Shown here in pieces: positions 56,901 to 64,000 of a stretch of DNA of 64,000 bases. Source of the stretch: Craspedostauros australis (Eukaryota > Bacillariophyta > Bacillariophyceae > Mastogloiales > Achnanthaceae); contig JAMXDE010000010.1 of NCBI GenBank assembly GCA_026770025.1, forward strand, positions 992,001 to 1,056,000, written 5' to 3'. Each line of letters starts with the position of its first letter. Positions within the stretch are counted from its first letter, which is position 1. Both the position numbers and the translations under genes were made by a program. The notes under the pieces were generated by a model. The model saw only the letters and a list, made by a program, of their open reading frames with translations, had not been told where the DNA came from and ran no database searches.

Positions 56901-57728
56901 GGCCAGTCGGTCCATGCCAAACGCAGAATCGGCAAAGGTTTGATGCCTGTGATTGGTACCAGCAGGTGTCCCTCCTTCCGCTGTCGCCGCGTTAGATCTG
57001 GATCTTTCGTAGTTTGCATTGAGACTTCTTCTGTGCGATGATTCCTTGGAAAGAAAGAGCTCCGCCATGCTGACATCGGCCTCGTCCAGCCGAAAAAGAT
57101 CGTCCATGATGTCCTTGTTGGTGTTGCTGCCGTTGTTATTATTGCTGCTGTTGTTGATGTTGATGTTGGAATAGGACGGGCCCGTCTTGGTAACGTGGCT
57201 GCTGTTGGTACGGTCGATGTTGAGGTTGAAGGTCGGGAGCTTGGCGTTTTCCTGAATGTGCATGTGAACGGCCTTGAAGGAATGCGGCTTGGTGTGCGAC
57301 TCCATCTTGGGGCTTGGCAATGGCTGGGCGAGTGCCGCGAACTGATCTGATGTCGTTGAGGACGGAGACATCGGCATTGCCAACCTCGCCTGCTGCAGCG
57401 AGGGAGACGTCTGACCTATCGTAAGCCCGACAGGATCGTAATAGCTCGGTGCCCGAGGCGAGGTCGGTGCCGAAGATGGCATCGGCTGCGACTCCAGCCC
57501 ACCGGAATCGAAGGACCCAAAGTCCTCCAGCGGATCGATCTCCATGTGCGTGTGTGAGTGTGTGCTCATGTGCGTGTTCATCTGCAGATTCATCTGATCG
57601 TGCAGTTTGTCATTGTCGGGCTGCATCATTGCGAGTGTCTGCGTTTGTGCTGTCGTTGTCGCTGAATGATTCGCGGCCATCGTCTCCGATTCTCGTTGGC
57701 AATTCTGTTGTGCGCTTTGGTTGGCCAT
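54000..57728 (-). CDS. Long protein with bHLH region followed by F-box-like domain
   Basis: Single exon, 1242 aa. Residues 1-700 are disordered, rich in Gln, Ser, Thr, Pro and Ala, with Asn and His runs, as in many transcription regulators. Near 711-745 lies a basic helix (ERKKERAKYARVRMNESIER). A second helix is near 778-810 (SFVGTAASVIHGLNSQCEEL, continuing as a leucine-zipper-like helix). The loop between them is unusually long, with about 35 residues including Cys and Lys. After a Gln-rich stretch, residues about 955-1005 look like an F-box (AKMLDPLSLSRCIAVSRRWK, SVWLNLAVRRFGF). The C-terminal 220 residues form a structured region with many Trp and Arg (GWKFLGKAKMPGRIAGWVF, WEEISWDPRFSKVWRNLDD). 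A DNA-binding factor linked to SCF-type ubiquitin ligation is inferred; neither activity can be shown from sequence. Confidence 0.7.
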   Translation of the reverse strand: MANQSAQQNCQRESETMAANHSATTTAQTQTLAMMQPDNDKLHDQMNLQMNTHMSTHSHTHMEIDPLEDFGSFDSGGLESQPMPSSAPTSPRAPSYYDPVGLTIGQTSPSLQQARLAMPMSPSSTTSDQFAALAQPLPSPKMESHTKPHSFKAVHMHIQENAKLPTFNLNIDRTNSSHVTKTGPSYSNININNSSNNNNGSNTNKDIMDDLFRLDEADVSMAELFLSKESSHRRSLNANYERSRSNAATAEGGTPAGTNHRHQTFADSAFGMDRLASTTSASAVDKEIDVLTASIDPTPWSEIQQSLIYGNGSSAGARTMTNDKETRPQPQPHGYNYYPYGRHNPLPMHQKIPSPVGASRSPAPATDAVAQAVATAAQIASRVYTSPTPGPETATNAPSPMHQSVNAASTPPPLSGSQTTLASSSYVPSTIAATHPTTVTTAGRGSVSSPPFAATQAPTQVSTSTAVTATAGPLEQGRQPVPTSASRKTPHQRQSPSLAAAPVPIAQVRTIPVTVIASTAAPMVGAKTGLKQAQVQAQARVQARAPTAVAQARKTVQTVQPYMYRRANYDPPKHSATHLQNRASVTAATKKKSQYGFGGNHVVPSVPSPPPAQPTQPKHGMSVATTRKPAIGAATVAAGTGSRSIVRLDPKTKLTTATRVQPRGHAPTLPTLTPTTRSSTPTSTTSTSPSIAGMASGAGPLGVVNSGAAYERKKERAKYARVRMNESIERLSVGISLASTQSRQRKKDIETYPLCATRNRTLQNMDECTKIAEQARKWDRPSFVGTAASVIHGLNSQCEELMREMASLRVQLDSLRANSEVEANQVTPESSVGCKRPGEADWVEDQVVLQQQQQPQQQNLQQPQEYQQHQQMDAASNGAKRLKIEDGRAVAMPIIAQAAVVNATVHNTIDATTIANADANIHAHVIVNAINPTNDIPKEIESVESPHEKQEKELKVFGAVAKMLDPLSLSRCIAVSRRWKDMGVFDNESVWLNLAVRRFGFKNVREWTDRVEDEIPQDPNAHNSRQCLNKIVYRKMCQANVMPHFQHPGWKFLGKAKMPGRIAGWVFLVERSNGETLRSVQKQPNSRPNPQKSASSQRSHFASLPVVELRVLLQNIAMSCQDVGVRDQPVTVDISTRRSGGEWEEISWDPRFSKVWRNLDDCIRRENPNMALKHKQKGDLCNISQFESIVLEVSIHAKGCSTTSRFEQRGNFAKVLISLDGSTVPFVIPFLREPTYRSDSLM

Positions 57729-58003
57729 CGTCTGATGTGATACTCTTTGATCGTAGCACTCTCCAGAGTCCTCCTCGCACTTGTATTATTCGTAGGTATG
57801 ATGGTGGCCAGTGCGACTTCTCCTTTGTATGGGACGAGTTACTCGCACAAGGATGTGCGACTAATAACTATGCCTGTGTGATTGTGGAGTCCTGTTGCCC
57901 CAAGGTGTTGTGTTGTTGTGGTGGTGTGGTGGTGTTGGATGCAATTCTGGTTGCCCAGGTGCAGGTATTGGAATGGGACTCGTTTCTGCCTTGTGTCGCT
58001 TCC

Positions 58004-58022
58004 TCTCTCTCTCTCTCTCTTT
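58004..58022 (+). repeat. CT dinucleotide tract
   Basis: About nine CT units, 280 bp upstream of the bHLH/F-box ATG. Confidence 0.85.
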
Positions 58023-58480
58023 CCTGGTTGGGTGGATGGGCCTCTCGTGTTCTGTTGGCGTTTCCTTCCCTGCGCTGTTGTTGTTTAGGCCTTCTTGTTG
58101 TCGCGGATTTCTCCCTTCCTCTCTGTTCTTCTCTTCTGAGTGTGGTACTCCAGATCGTCCTCTTTCTCGTGCCGCGCCGTCTGTGTCGGTCTCAGTGTCG
58201 CAACCAAATCAAATCAAAGCCTTGGATCATGCCAGGCATGCCATGCCAACAAAATGATGGTTGCGATGGTGAAGATCCGTTGATGTGATGTCAGTTTGCA
58301 AGAATCTGTCTGCGGTGACGGTGATTGATTTCGTCAAGGAAGGATTGTGAATGATCTCGGATGTCAACCTCCAGTGTGGTGTGATGTGATGTGGAAACTC
58401 TCGATGTGTCCACTCTCCGCGCTGGATGCGATTGGAGGAACCAAACGTGCAGAAAACTCAGCTCTCTCTCTCTGTGTGTG

Positions 58481-58516
58481 TTTGTTTGTTTGTTTGTTTG
58501 TTTGTTTGTTTGTTTG
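58481..58516 (+). repeat. TTTG tetranucleotide microsatellite
   Basis: Nine perfect TTTG units, followed by a broken unit. Confidence 0.92.
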
Positions 58517-59182
58517 TGTGTTTGTTCCCTTGTCGTTGCGACAAGACCGTGAAACACGGGCATCGCTGAACGAAGGAACAATGTCGAAGCACGTTACCCC
58601 GCTCTGTGCTGTTTAGTTTTCGCTGTTGTGCCACCAACCACGAACAGCGACAGTGCGCGTTGGAGGCAGTTTGGGCGCCAAAATTGAGTCTTCTCGTCTG
58701 GCCATGCGTCCGTTCTCTTCCAACGAGTTACGCATCGAAATCAAGTTCGCAGGTTCGGATTTCAAACATGAAAAGCGAAAGTCCTGTCGGTCTTCGTGAT
58801 CGCCATCGGCAACTGGATTGGATCTCTGCTACAGCGACTAGGGGTGGATACGAGTATAGAGAGTACGTGGAATAAGAGAATGGCACTAATACGAGTAGTG
58901 GAGAGATCAATGCGAATGACCAGGTGCTCTCTCTCTCTCCAGATTCCAAGTGAGATGCCATTACTCGCTCTCCATTGCTCTGCCGAAGTGGGTGTATTCG
59001 CAGCCTGTCCGTCGAGAGATGGATTGCAGCAGAGAGACGAATTAAACTGTTGGCATTTGAAGTTGGCTACTACTCTTCGTCGTAATCATAGTCTGGAGAG
59101 CATTGAATGGCATCTTCCTGGCCCGCACCCATGTTTGAATCTGAGATCTGCCTGGTGCTCTGGATGGCATCGTCGGGTACGC

Positions 59183-60461
59183 TTAGAAGACGACGCCAAC
59201 GCCCTCAACCTCGTGGAACTCCTTCTTCAAGATGTTGTTGAGGGTGCTGAAGTTGCCATCCATCTTCATCACCTCGTCGTTCGTCTTGACGCCCTTGATG
59301 GATGTTGGGATTCCGGTGGCATCCACATCGAGCTCGCCGAGCAGAGGCGTGTCGCCGGATGGGACGAATCCGTTCAGGTGCTCCTCCAGGTTGTTGCTTG
59401 GCACGAGGAAGTGATTGAACTTCAGCATGCCCCACTTGTCCACCTGGTCAAATCCGGTGTGGATTGGGAATCGCAGGTGGGGGAAACGCGGTGTGACGAA
59501 TGGAAGGCCCATTGCGAAGTCGAAGTAACGGATTTCCGGGATCACACTCTCGCACAGGCGCACGTAGTTCACATCGTCTCCCGCCTCCTGGGAGATCAGG
59601 ACGTTGGCCTTGGTGATCTTCAGGGCGCTGGCCAAGGCTTCCTTCGCCTTCTCGCTGTCCTGGGTGGCCAGCAGAGGGTCGAGGGTGTACAGGACCAGAC
59701 CGGCCTTGGAGCATGCGAATTGCAGCACCATCTGTCATTGCAAGTTTAACAGGATTGCGTTTGTGTTTGCGTCGTGAATATGGCAGCATTCGGCGTAGAG
59801 ACGGATGATGAGAATCCAGATGAAGTTTTCAACGAATGAAACATATTGGTGAGAGATCTTCAAATGCACTTAGGATCCAGCATCTTCTCGCATTGATTCT
59901 TGTGAGTATCATGTTGCAATCGCTTCGTTGATTTGGAATGCATCGGACCACGCGAGAGACAAGAGAATAGGAACATCCGAATATCTCAATATCATGCAAC
60001 AGCATTCAATCGCAATTGATCACAACTATTGTTGCAATCGAGGTCGATGTCGATAGCAATATCAACATTGGCATTGGATATGTAACGAGGCCACCTACCG
60101 ATTCCGAAAAGTGCGCCGGCAACCAGGAAAGCACGACGTCTCCGGGCTGCAGATGATTCTCCATGAGACCAATGGCGAGCGCATCGCTGTAGTAGTCAAC
60201 GTGCTGCAGGTTCCATTTTCTGTTCTTGTGCTCGTAACGGACGACGTCCTTGTAGGGATTCTCCGTCGCCAGGTCCTTCAGGATGCTGCCAGCGCTCGTG
60301 CTCATCGAGCGGGCGTCCAATCGTCGGCATGCGGAGGCCGCGACCTCGCTGCATCTGGTGACGTTTGCGCCATCACTCAGGAGGGCGGAGCTCGCGGACA
60401 CACCACGGCATGCCGCGGCCGCACGGAGCGCCATGCGCTGGCCGACTGTGGAGAGGGACAT
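59183..60461 (-). CDS. Half-length acyl-CoA-synthetase-like mitochondrial protein, two exons
   Basis: Exons by eye: 60099-60461 and 59183-59731, phase 0, 303 aa; the donor is GTAGGT and the acceptor CAG. Residues 1-60 resemble a mitochondrial presequence (Ala, Arg, Ser-rich, ending CRRLDARSMSTSAG). The rest aligns with the opening part of AMP-binding (ANL) enzymes: DYYSDALAIGLMENHLQPGD, then VVLSWLPAHFSESMVLQFAC, then SKAGLVLYTLDPLL. The protein stops before any of the catalytic ANL signatures (TSGTTGxPKG-like loop, YGxTE, the C-terminal Lys) could occur. Complete members are 500-650 aa. It is either a truncated gene or, more likely given its clean open frame and splicing, a non-enzymatic derivative. 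Confidence 0.75.
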
Positions 60462-61180
60462 GGTGTCTGTTGGTGGGTGTTGCCGCTTGCGGGTGGCGAT
60501 GCTGACCAAGCTATTGTACTAAGCACGGGTGTGTACTCCTGCGGAACGCGAAACGTCGATGGGCACAGTTGGGGGGTTGATAGCGACGGTGATGGTGACA
60601 GCGCAACACGACTCTGAGAGCAACACACCTGAACATGGTGCTGCGCAACAGCGGCTGCTCTGCCATGGTGCCCGATCTTCTTGTGCTGGCAGTGATGGGT
60701 GCTGATCAGCACCAAATGACATTGGGGTCTTTTTCTGTCCCAACAACACGAAACGGTGGTACGTCGTTAGGCCTTTTAATTCACGAGCACGTTTCAGAGT
60801 TTAGTCCATTGATTCGAAGGGGGACAGATGGCAAAAAGTCGAACTCGTTCGTCGATTGTTCTCCGCTGCTCTCCATTTGTGTTCTTTGGGTGCAAGCGGA
60901 CAGATGGTGGACACCGTTCTTCGCTTTCTGTTCCTGTTTCCTCTCTCTTCGCGTTTTGGTTGTGTGGCGGAAGTTGGTGATGGATGCCGGAAGACCAAAG
61001 ACATGGACGAAGACGACTTTCCCTCTCTCTCCCATGGATCCAGCGGAGCAGAAACAGCAGAGGCAGCAGCAACAGCAGAGCCACCACCATCGTTCCATCT
61101 CATAACAGCAGTTGCGCTTGCACAAACACCCACCATCCCTTTCGCCACACCCCCACAATCTCCCAAGCATCGCTGTCACC
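60462..61180. promoter_or_regulatory. Shared divergent promoter region
   Basis: 719 bp between the start codons of the half acyl-CoA-synthetase gene (minus) and succinyl-CoA ligase alpha (plus). Both encode mitochondrial CoA-related proteins, so a shared control region is plausible. No conserved box was identified. Confidence 0.45.
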
Positions 61181-62844
61181 ATGAACACCACTGGCAAGAT
61201 CGTCTCTTCATTGGTCGGCCGACAGGCAGCTGCCGGTCGCCGCAGCATGTCCTCCACCGCCAAGGTGTGGATCGACAAGGACACTCGGGTCATTTGCCAG
61301 GGTTTCACTGGAAAGCAAGTACGTGCGCGACAAGACATGGGACGCGATCGTAACTCAATGGAATGCACAGCATTGCATCGAACCGCTGCTGATCTTGCCA
61401 ATCGATGCTTGGTGCATGATGCGTTGAGCTATTGCGGCAATGGCGGATTGAAGCTGTTATGCCATGGAATAACAGATGCATCCGTCGCTAATCACAGAGA
61501 TGGATTCGTCCGTCGTCGACGCCGTTCTCGCAATGTTGTTCACGCCTTGTCATGTACGCCCCATGACGAGGCCAAGCACGAGCTTTAGCGGCAGCGGCAG
61601 TCAAGCTTGAGGAATCCAAAGCTCTGCTGGTTCCTTCGAGGTTCTGTTGGTTGATTCGTTCGTTCGTGGCCTGGTCGTCCAAATTGCTTCGGATTGATAC
61701 CAGCATGATCTCATTTGCAATGCTTTACTCTCTCTCTCTTCTCTCGTCTCTCTCCTACCCCCTTGGACACTCATCAACTCGTGATGGGCCTCGATCATTG
61801 ATCAATCTTTCGATCTCCTGACGCGACGAATCGAATGCTCATCACGCATGCCCGAATTGCTAACATGCCACCCGCGATCTCATGCCCTTGAATTCCATGC
61901 CACGCAATGCTGCTGCTACCTCCACTACAATGTGCGATGTGCAACGTGCAATCTTCCGCAATACTATGTCACGATGCACACCACCTACGTGGGGATAGGG
62001 AACCTTCCATTCAGAGCAAGCCATCGAGTATGGCACCAACATGGTCGGTGGTGTGACACCAAAGAAGGGTGGGCAGACACACCTCGGACTACCAGTGTTC
62101 AACACCGTTGAGGAGGCCAAGACCGAGGTCAAGCCAGATGCCTCAGTCATTTACGTTCCTCCGCCATTCTGCGCGCAGGCAATCATGGATGCCATCGAGG
62201 CCGAGATTCCGTTGGTCGTTGCCATCACGGAGGGCGTCCCGCAGCAAGAAATGGCTCGCGTCAAGCACGCCCTCAACACCCAGACCGCAACCCGCCTCAT
62301 CGGACCCAACTGCCCCGGAATCATCAAGCCCGGCGAATGCAAGATCGGCATCATGCCTGGATACATCCACCAGAAGGGCAAGATCGGCGTCGTCAGCCGC
62401 AGCGGAACTCTGACCTACGAAGCAGTCCACCAGACCACCGTCGCTGGACTCGGACAATCCACGTGCGTCGGAATTGGCGGTGATCCATTCAACGGAACCA
62501 ACTTCATCGACTGCCTCGAACGCTTCACGAACGACCCAGAGACAGAGGGCATCATCATGATCGGTGAGATCGGAGGATCGGCCGAAGAGGAAGCCGCGGA
62601 ATGGATCAAGGAGTACGGAGATCCAAACAAACCAGTCGTCGGTTTCATCGCAGGAATGACAGCGCCTCCTGGTCGCCGAATGGGCCACGCTGGTGCCATC
62701 GTCGCAGGTGGCAAGGGCGGAGCCGCCGAAAAGTTCGATGCCTTGGAGCGTGCAGGTGTCCACGTGTCGAGATCTCCAGCCCGCCTGGGTGTCACCATGC
62801 TGGAGGCGATGGGTCTCCCCCCACCAACAGAAACCGCGGCCTGA
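61181..62844 (+). CDS. Succinyl-CoA ligase alpha subunit, mitochondrial, two exons
   Basis: Exons by eye: 61181-61318 and 61999-62844, phase 0, 327 aa. The join restores the invariant [19 protein letters not shown]. The intron is 680 nt. A short presequence ([18 protein letters not shown]) points to mitochondria. Family signatures are all present: the CoA-binding region ([20 protein letters not shown]), [40 protein letters not shown], and the phospho-histidine loop [10 protein letters not shown] with His near residue 275. With the beta subunit it interconverts succinyl-CoA and succinate with nucleotide phosphorylation in the citric acid cycle. Nucleotide preference is set by the beta subunit and cannot be told here. 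Confidence 0.96.
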
Positions 62845-63314
62845 ACAGACAGCGAATGAGCCGGAGTTCACGAATGTGACTCATGGAACACAAAGCAGGA
62901 GATCTGAGACTCATGCTCTGCTATGCTCCGCCCAACCATGCTCCTTTTCGCACTTCGAAGACTCCCACAAGTGGATACGCCATCAACCCATGCGCACATG
63001 ATAGCATAACACGAAGACTGATTCATTGAACACTTCCAACCCAAACTGTTCCATGGTCAGAGCCAGTCTATTTGGAATTCTTGCATGCTTCCCCCTTCTC
63101 CAACCGTATTTGAGTTACGTTGCGTTGCGTACAGTACTGCTGGTATTGCATTGCGATGTACAACGACTATTGACTCGAATAGAGTATCATTATGTTCATT
63201 TCAAACCATCCCCTGATGCTGTTTGTCTGTAGCTGTTCTCTTCCCACGACCACAATACGGGTAGTAGTACGAGTGTGCCACGCGCCTTCGCCTACTCGAA
63301 CGCACACACAGCGT
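62845..63314. other. Convergent intergenic region
   Basis: 470 bp between two stop codons. Nothing recognisable apart from a TACGAGTG variant near 63268. Confidence 0.45.
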
Positions 63315-64000
63315 TCAGACGTGGTGCTGGATCCAATCCTCCAGGCGAAAGACCACAAGCCGCGCATGGATGGTGTTCGTGTCGTCTGCGACTGCTTCAG
63401 CATCCAATTTGCTTCCTGCATCACGCCCCAACGGATCGGATTGGCGACGAGACCGATCGTGGTGATACGATGGCTGCTGTAGTACGTCGCGTGATTGCGG
63501 ATCCTCCGGTGACAGCAACGGCATGCTCCCGAGGAAGATCGGCGGACACGACTGCCGATGAGCGGAACGAAGCGGCCGCCGAGACGGCGCGTTGGCCTGG
63601 ACGAGGCGCTGCTGGGCCACATCGTACAGCCGCGTCAAAATGGCATCGCACATGGCGCAGCATTCATCGTCCACCTTCGTTTCGTTCTGCGTTGCGGAGC
63701 CAGGCCCCTGCGAAATGATTGCACCTTGCGAGCCGACCTTGAGACACAGTTCGACGGCCCCTTGCTTGCACAGGGTCGCAAACGATTTCATGAGATCGGC
63801 TTCGCAGGTTCCTCCACGATTCCGAGAAGGAGATTTGCTTGCTGCGACGAAGCCAGTGTACAGGATGTGCACGCCGATGGATTGGATGTAGTCGTTGCAC
63901 GTGTGCTGATGCATGGAGCGACAAGTCACCGCGAGGATCTCGTGCATCAGAGAGGCTGACGGAGCGAAGTCAATGCCACAAGACAGGTGCGAATCATCCT
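63315..64000 (-). CDS. Unrecognised protein, 5' part beyond window
   Basis: The minus-strand frame is open from the right edge to a TGA at 63315, giving at least 227 codons, so the start lies outside. The visible N-terminal part is helical and rich in Cys and Leu (MHEILAVTCRSMHQHTCNDY, ATLCKQGAVELCLKVGSQGA, then ECCAMCDAILTRLYDVAQQR). That spacing could suit alpha-helical repeats of armadillo type, but this is a guess. The last 90 residues are more polar, and an unnoticed intron could lie there. No catalytic motif is seen. Confidence 0.45.
   Translation of the reverse strand, partial: DDSHLSCGIDFAPSASLMHEILAVTCRSMHQHTCNDYIQSIGVHILYTGFVAASKSPSRNRGGTCEADLMKSFATLCKQGAVELCLKVGSQGAIISQGPGSATQNETKVDDECCAMCDAILTRLYDVAQQRLVQANAPSRRPLRSAHRQSCPPIFLGSMPLLSPEDPQSRDVLQQPSYHHDRSRRQSDPLGRDAGSKLDAEAVADDTNTIHARLVVFRLEDWIQHHV

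Larger units (their letters stand above)
57729..59182. other. Intergenic with microsatellites
   Basis: About 1.45 kb upstream of the bHLH/F-box gene. It has a CT tract (58004-58022), a TTTG tract (58481-58516), an E2F-like site (about 58670-58684) and two TACGAGTA motifs (58849-58856, 58890-58897). Plus-strand frames at 57449-58288 and 58796-59749 are antisense to or between genes and are not supported. Confidence 0.5.

Noticed and set aside
58796-59749. 317-codon plus-strand frame
   Set aside because: Mostly antisense to exon 2 of the half acyl-CoA-synthetase gene.
63315-64000. pfkB-type sugar kinase, suggested by ELCLKVGSQGA
   Set aside because: The surrounding sequence lacks the kinase signature and the Cys-rich helix pattern does not fit that fold.
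1-64000. tRNA, rRNA, snRNA genes and CRISPR arrays
   Set aside because: No cloverleaf with a TTCRANNC box, no rRNA-like sequence and no spacer-repeat arrays were found by reading; the short tandem repeats present are microsatellites.

Overview
The window is nuclear DNA of a photosynthetic eukaryote, most likely a diatom or a close ochrophyte relative. This rests on several things seen in the sequence: GT-AG introns with strong GTAAGT/GTGAGT donors, tandem C-x4-C-x9-C-x2-H fingers of the kind abundant in stramenopiles, a receptor-like leucine-rich-repeat protein with no kinase and a Cys-rich tail, a CSC1/OSCA-type channel in its long stramenopile form, and several predicted plastid or mitochondrial presequences. 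The species cannot be fixed from the sequence alone.

Left part (1-12 kb): a zinc-finger protein runs off the left edge on the minus strand. It is followed by about 10 kb without a convincing intact gene. Inside that stretch, a 43-bp inverted repeat (41 of 43 bases identical) brackets 5138-11515. The enclosed DNA holds frameshifted coding remnants, so this looks like an old terminal-inverted-repeat element.

Middle (12-42 kb): gene-dense and mostly minus strand. In order it holds a three-exon LRR membrane protein, a SpoU-type rRNA 2'-O-methyltransferase (plus strand), a coiled-coil protein with three copies of an unnamed GSP/TSP repeat, a five-exon MON2 trafficking scaffold, a VTI1 SNARE, a short plastid-type Mfd/TRCF helicase, and a six-exon CSC1/OSCA/TMEM63 channel. 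MON2 and VTI1 both act in Golgi-endosome traffic.

Right part (42-64 kb): a gene-poor interval is followed by a small unknown protein, a PDZ protein, a secretory ubiquitin-like protein with a very acidic membrane-anchored C-terminus, tubulin cofactor B, and a long protein combining a bHLH with an F-box-like region. Next comes a divergent pair of mitochondrial CoA-related genes: a half-length acyl-CoA-synthetase-like protein and succinyl-CoA ligase alpha. A partial unknown gene sits at the right edge.

All exon joins were deduced by eye from splice consensus, reading phase and protein continuity; none is transcript-tested. No tRNA, rRNA or CRISPR array was recognised. The observations most worth following are the GSP/TSP repeat protein, the bHLH/F-box protein, the half acyl-CoA synthetase paired with succinyl-CoA ligase, and the 6.4-kb inverted-repeat element.
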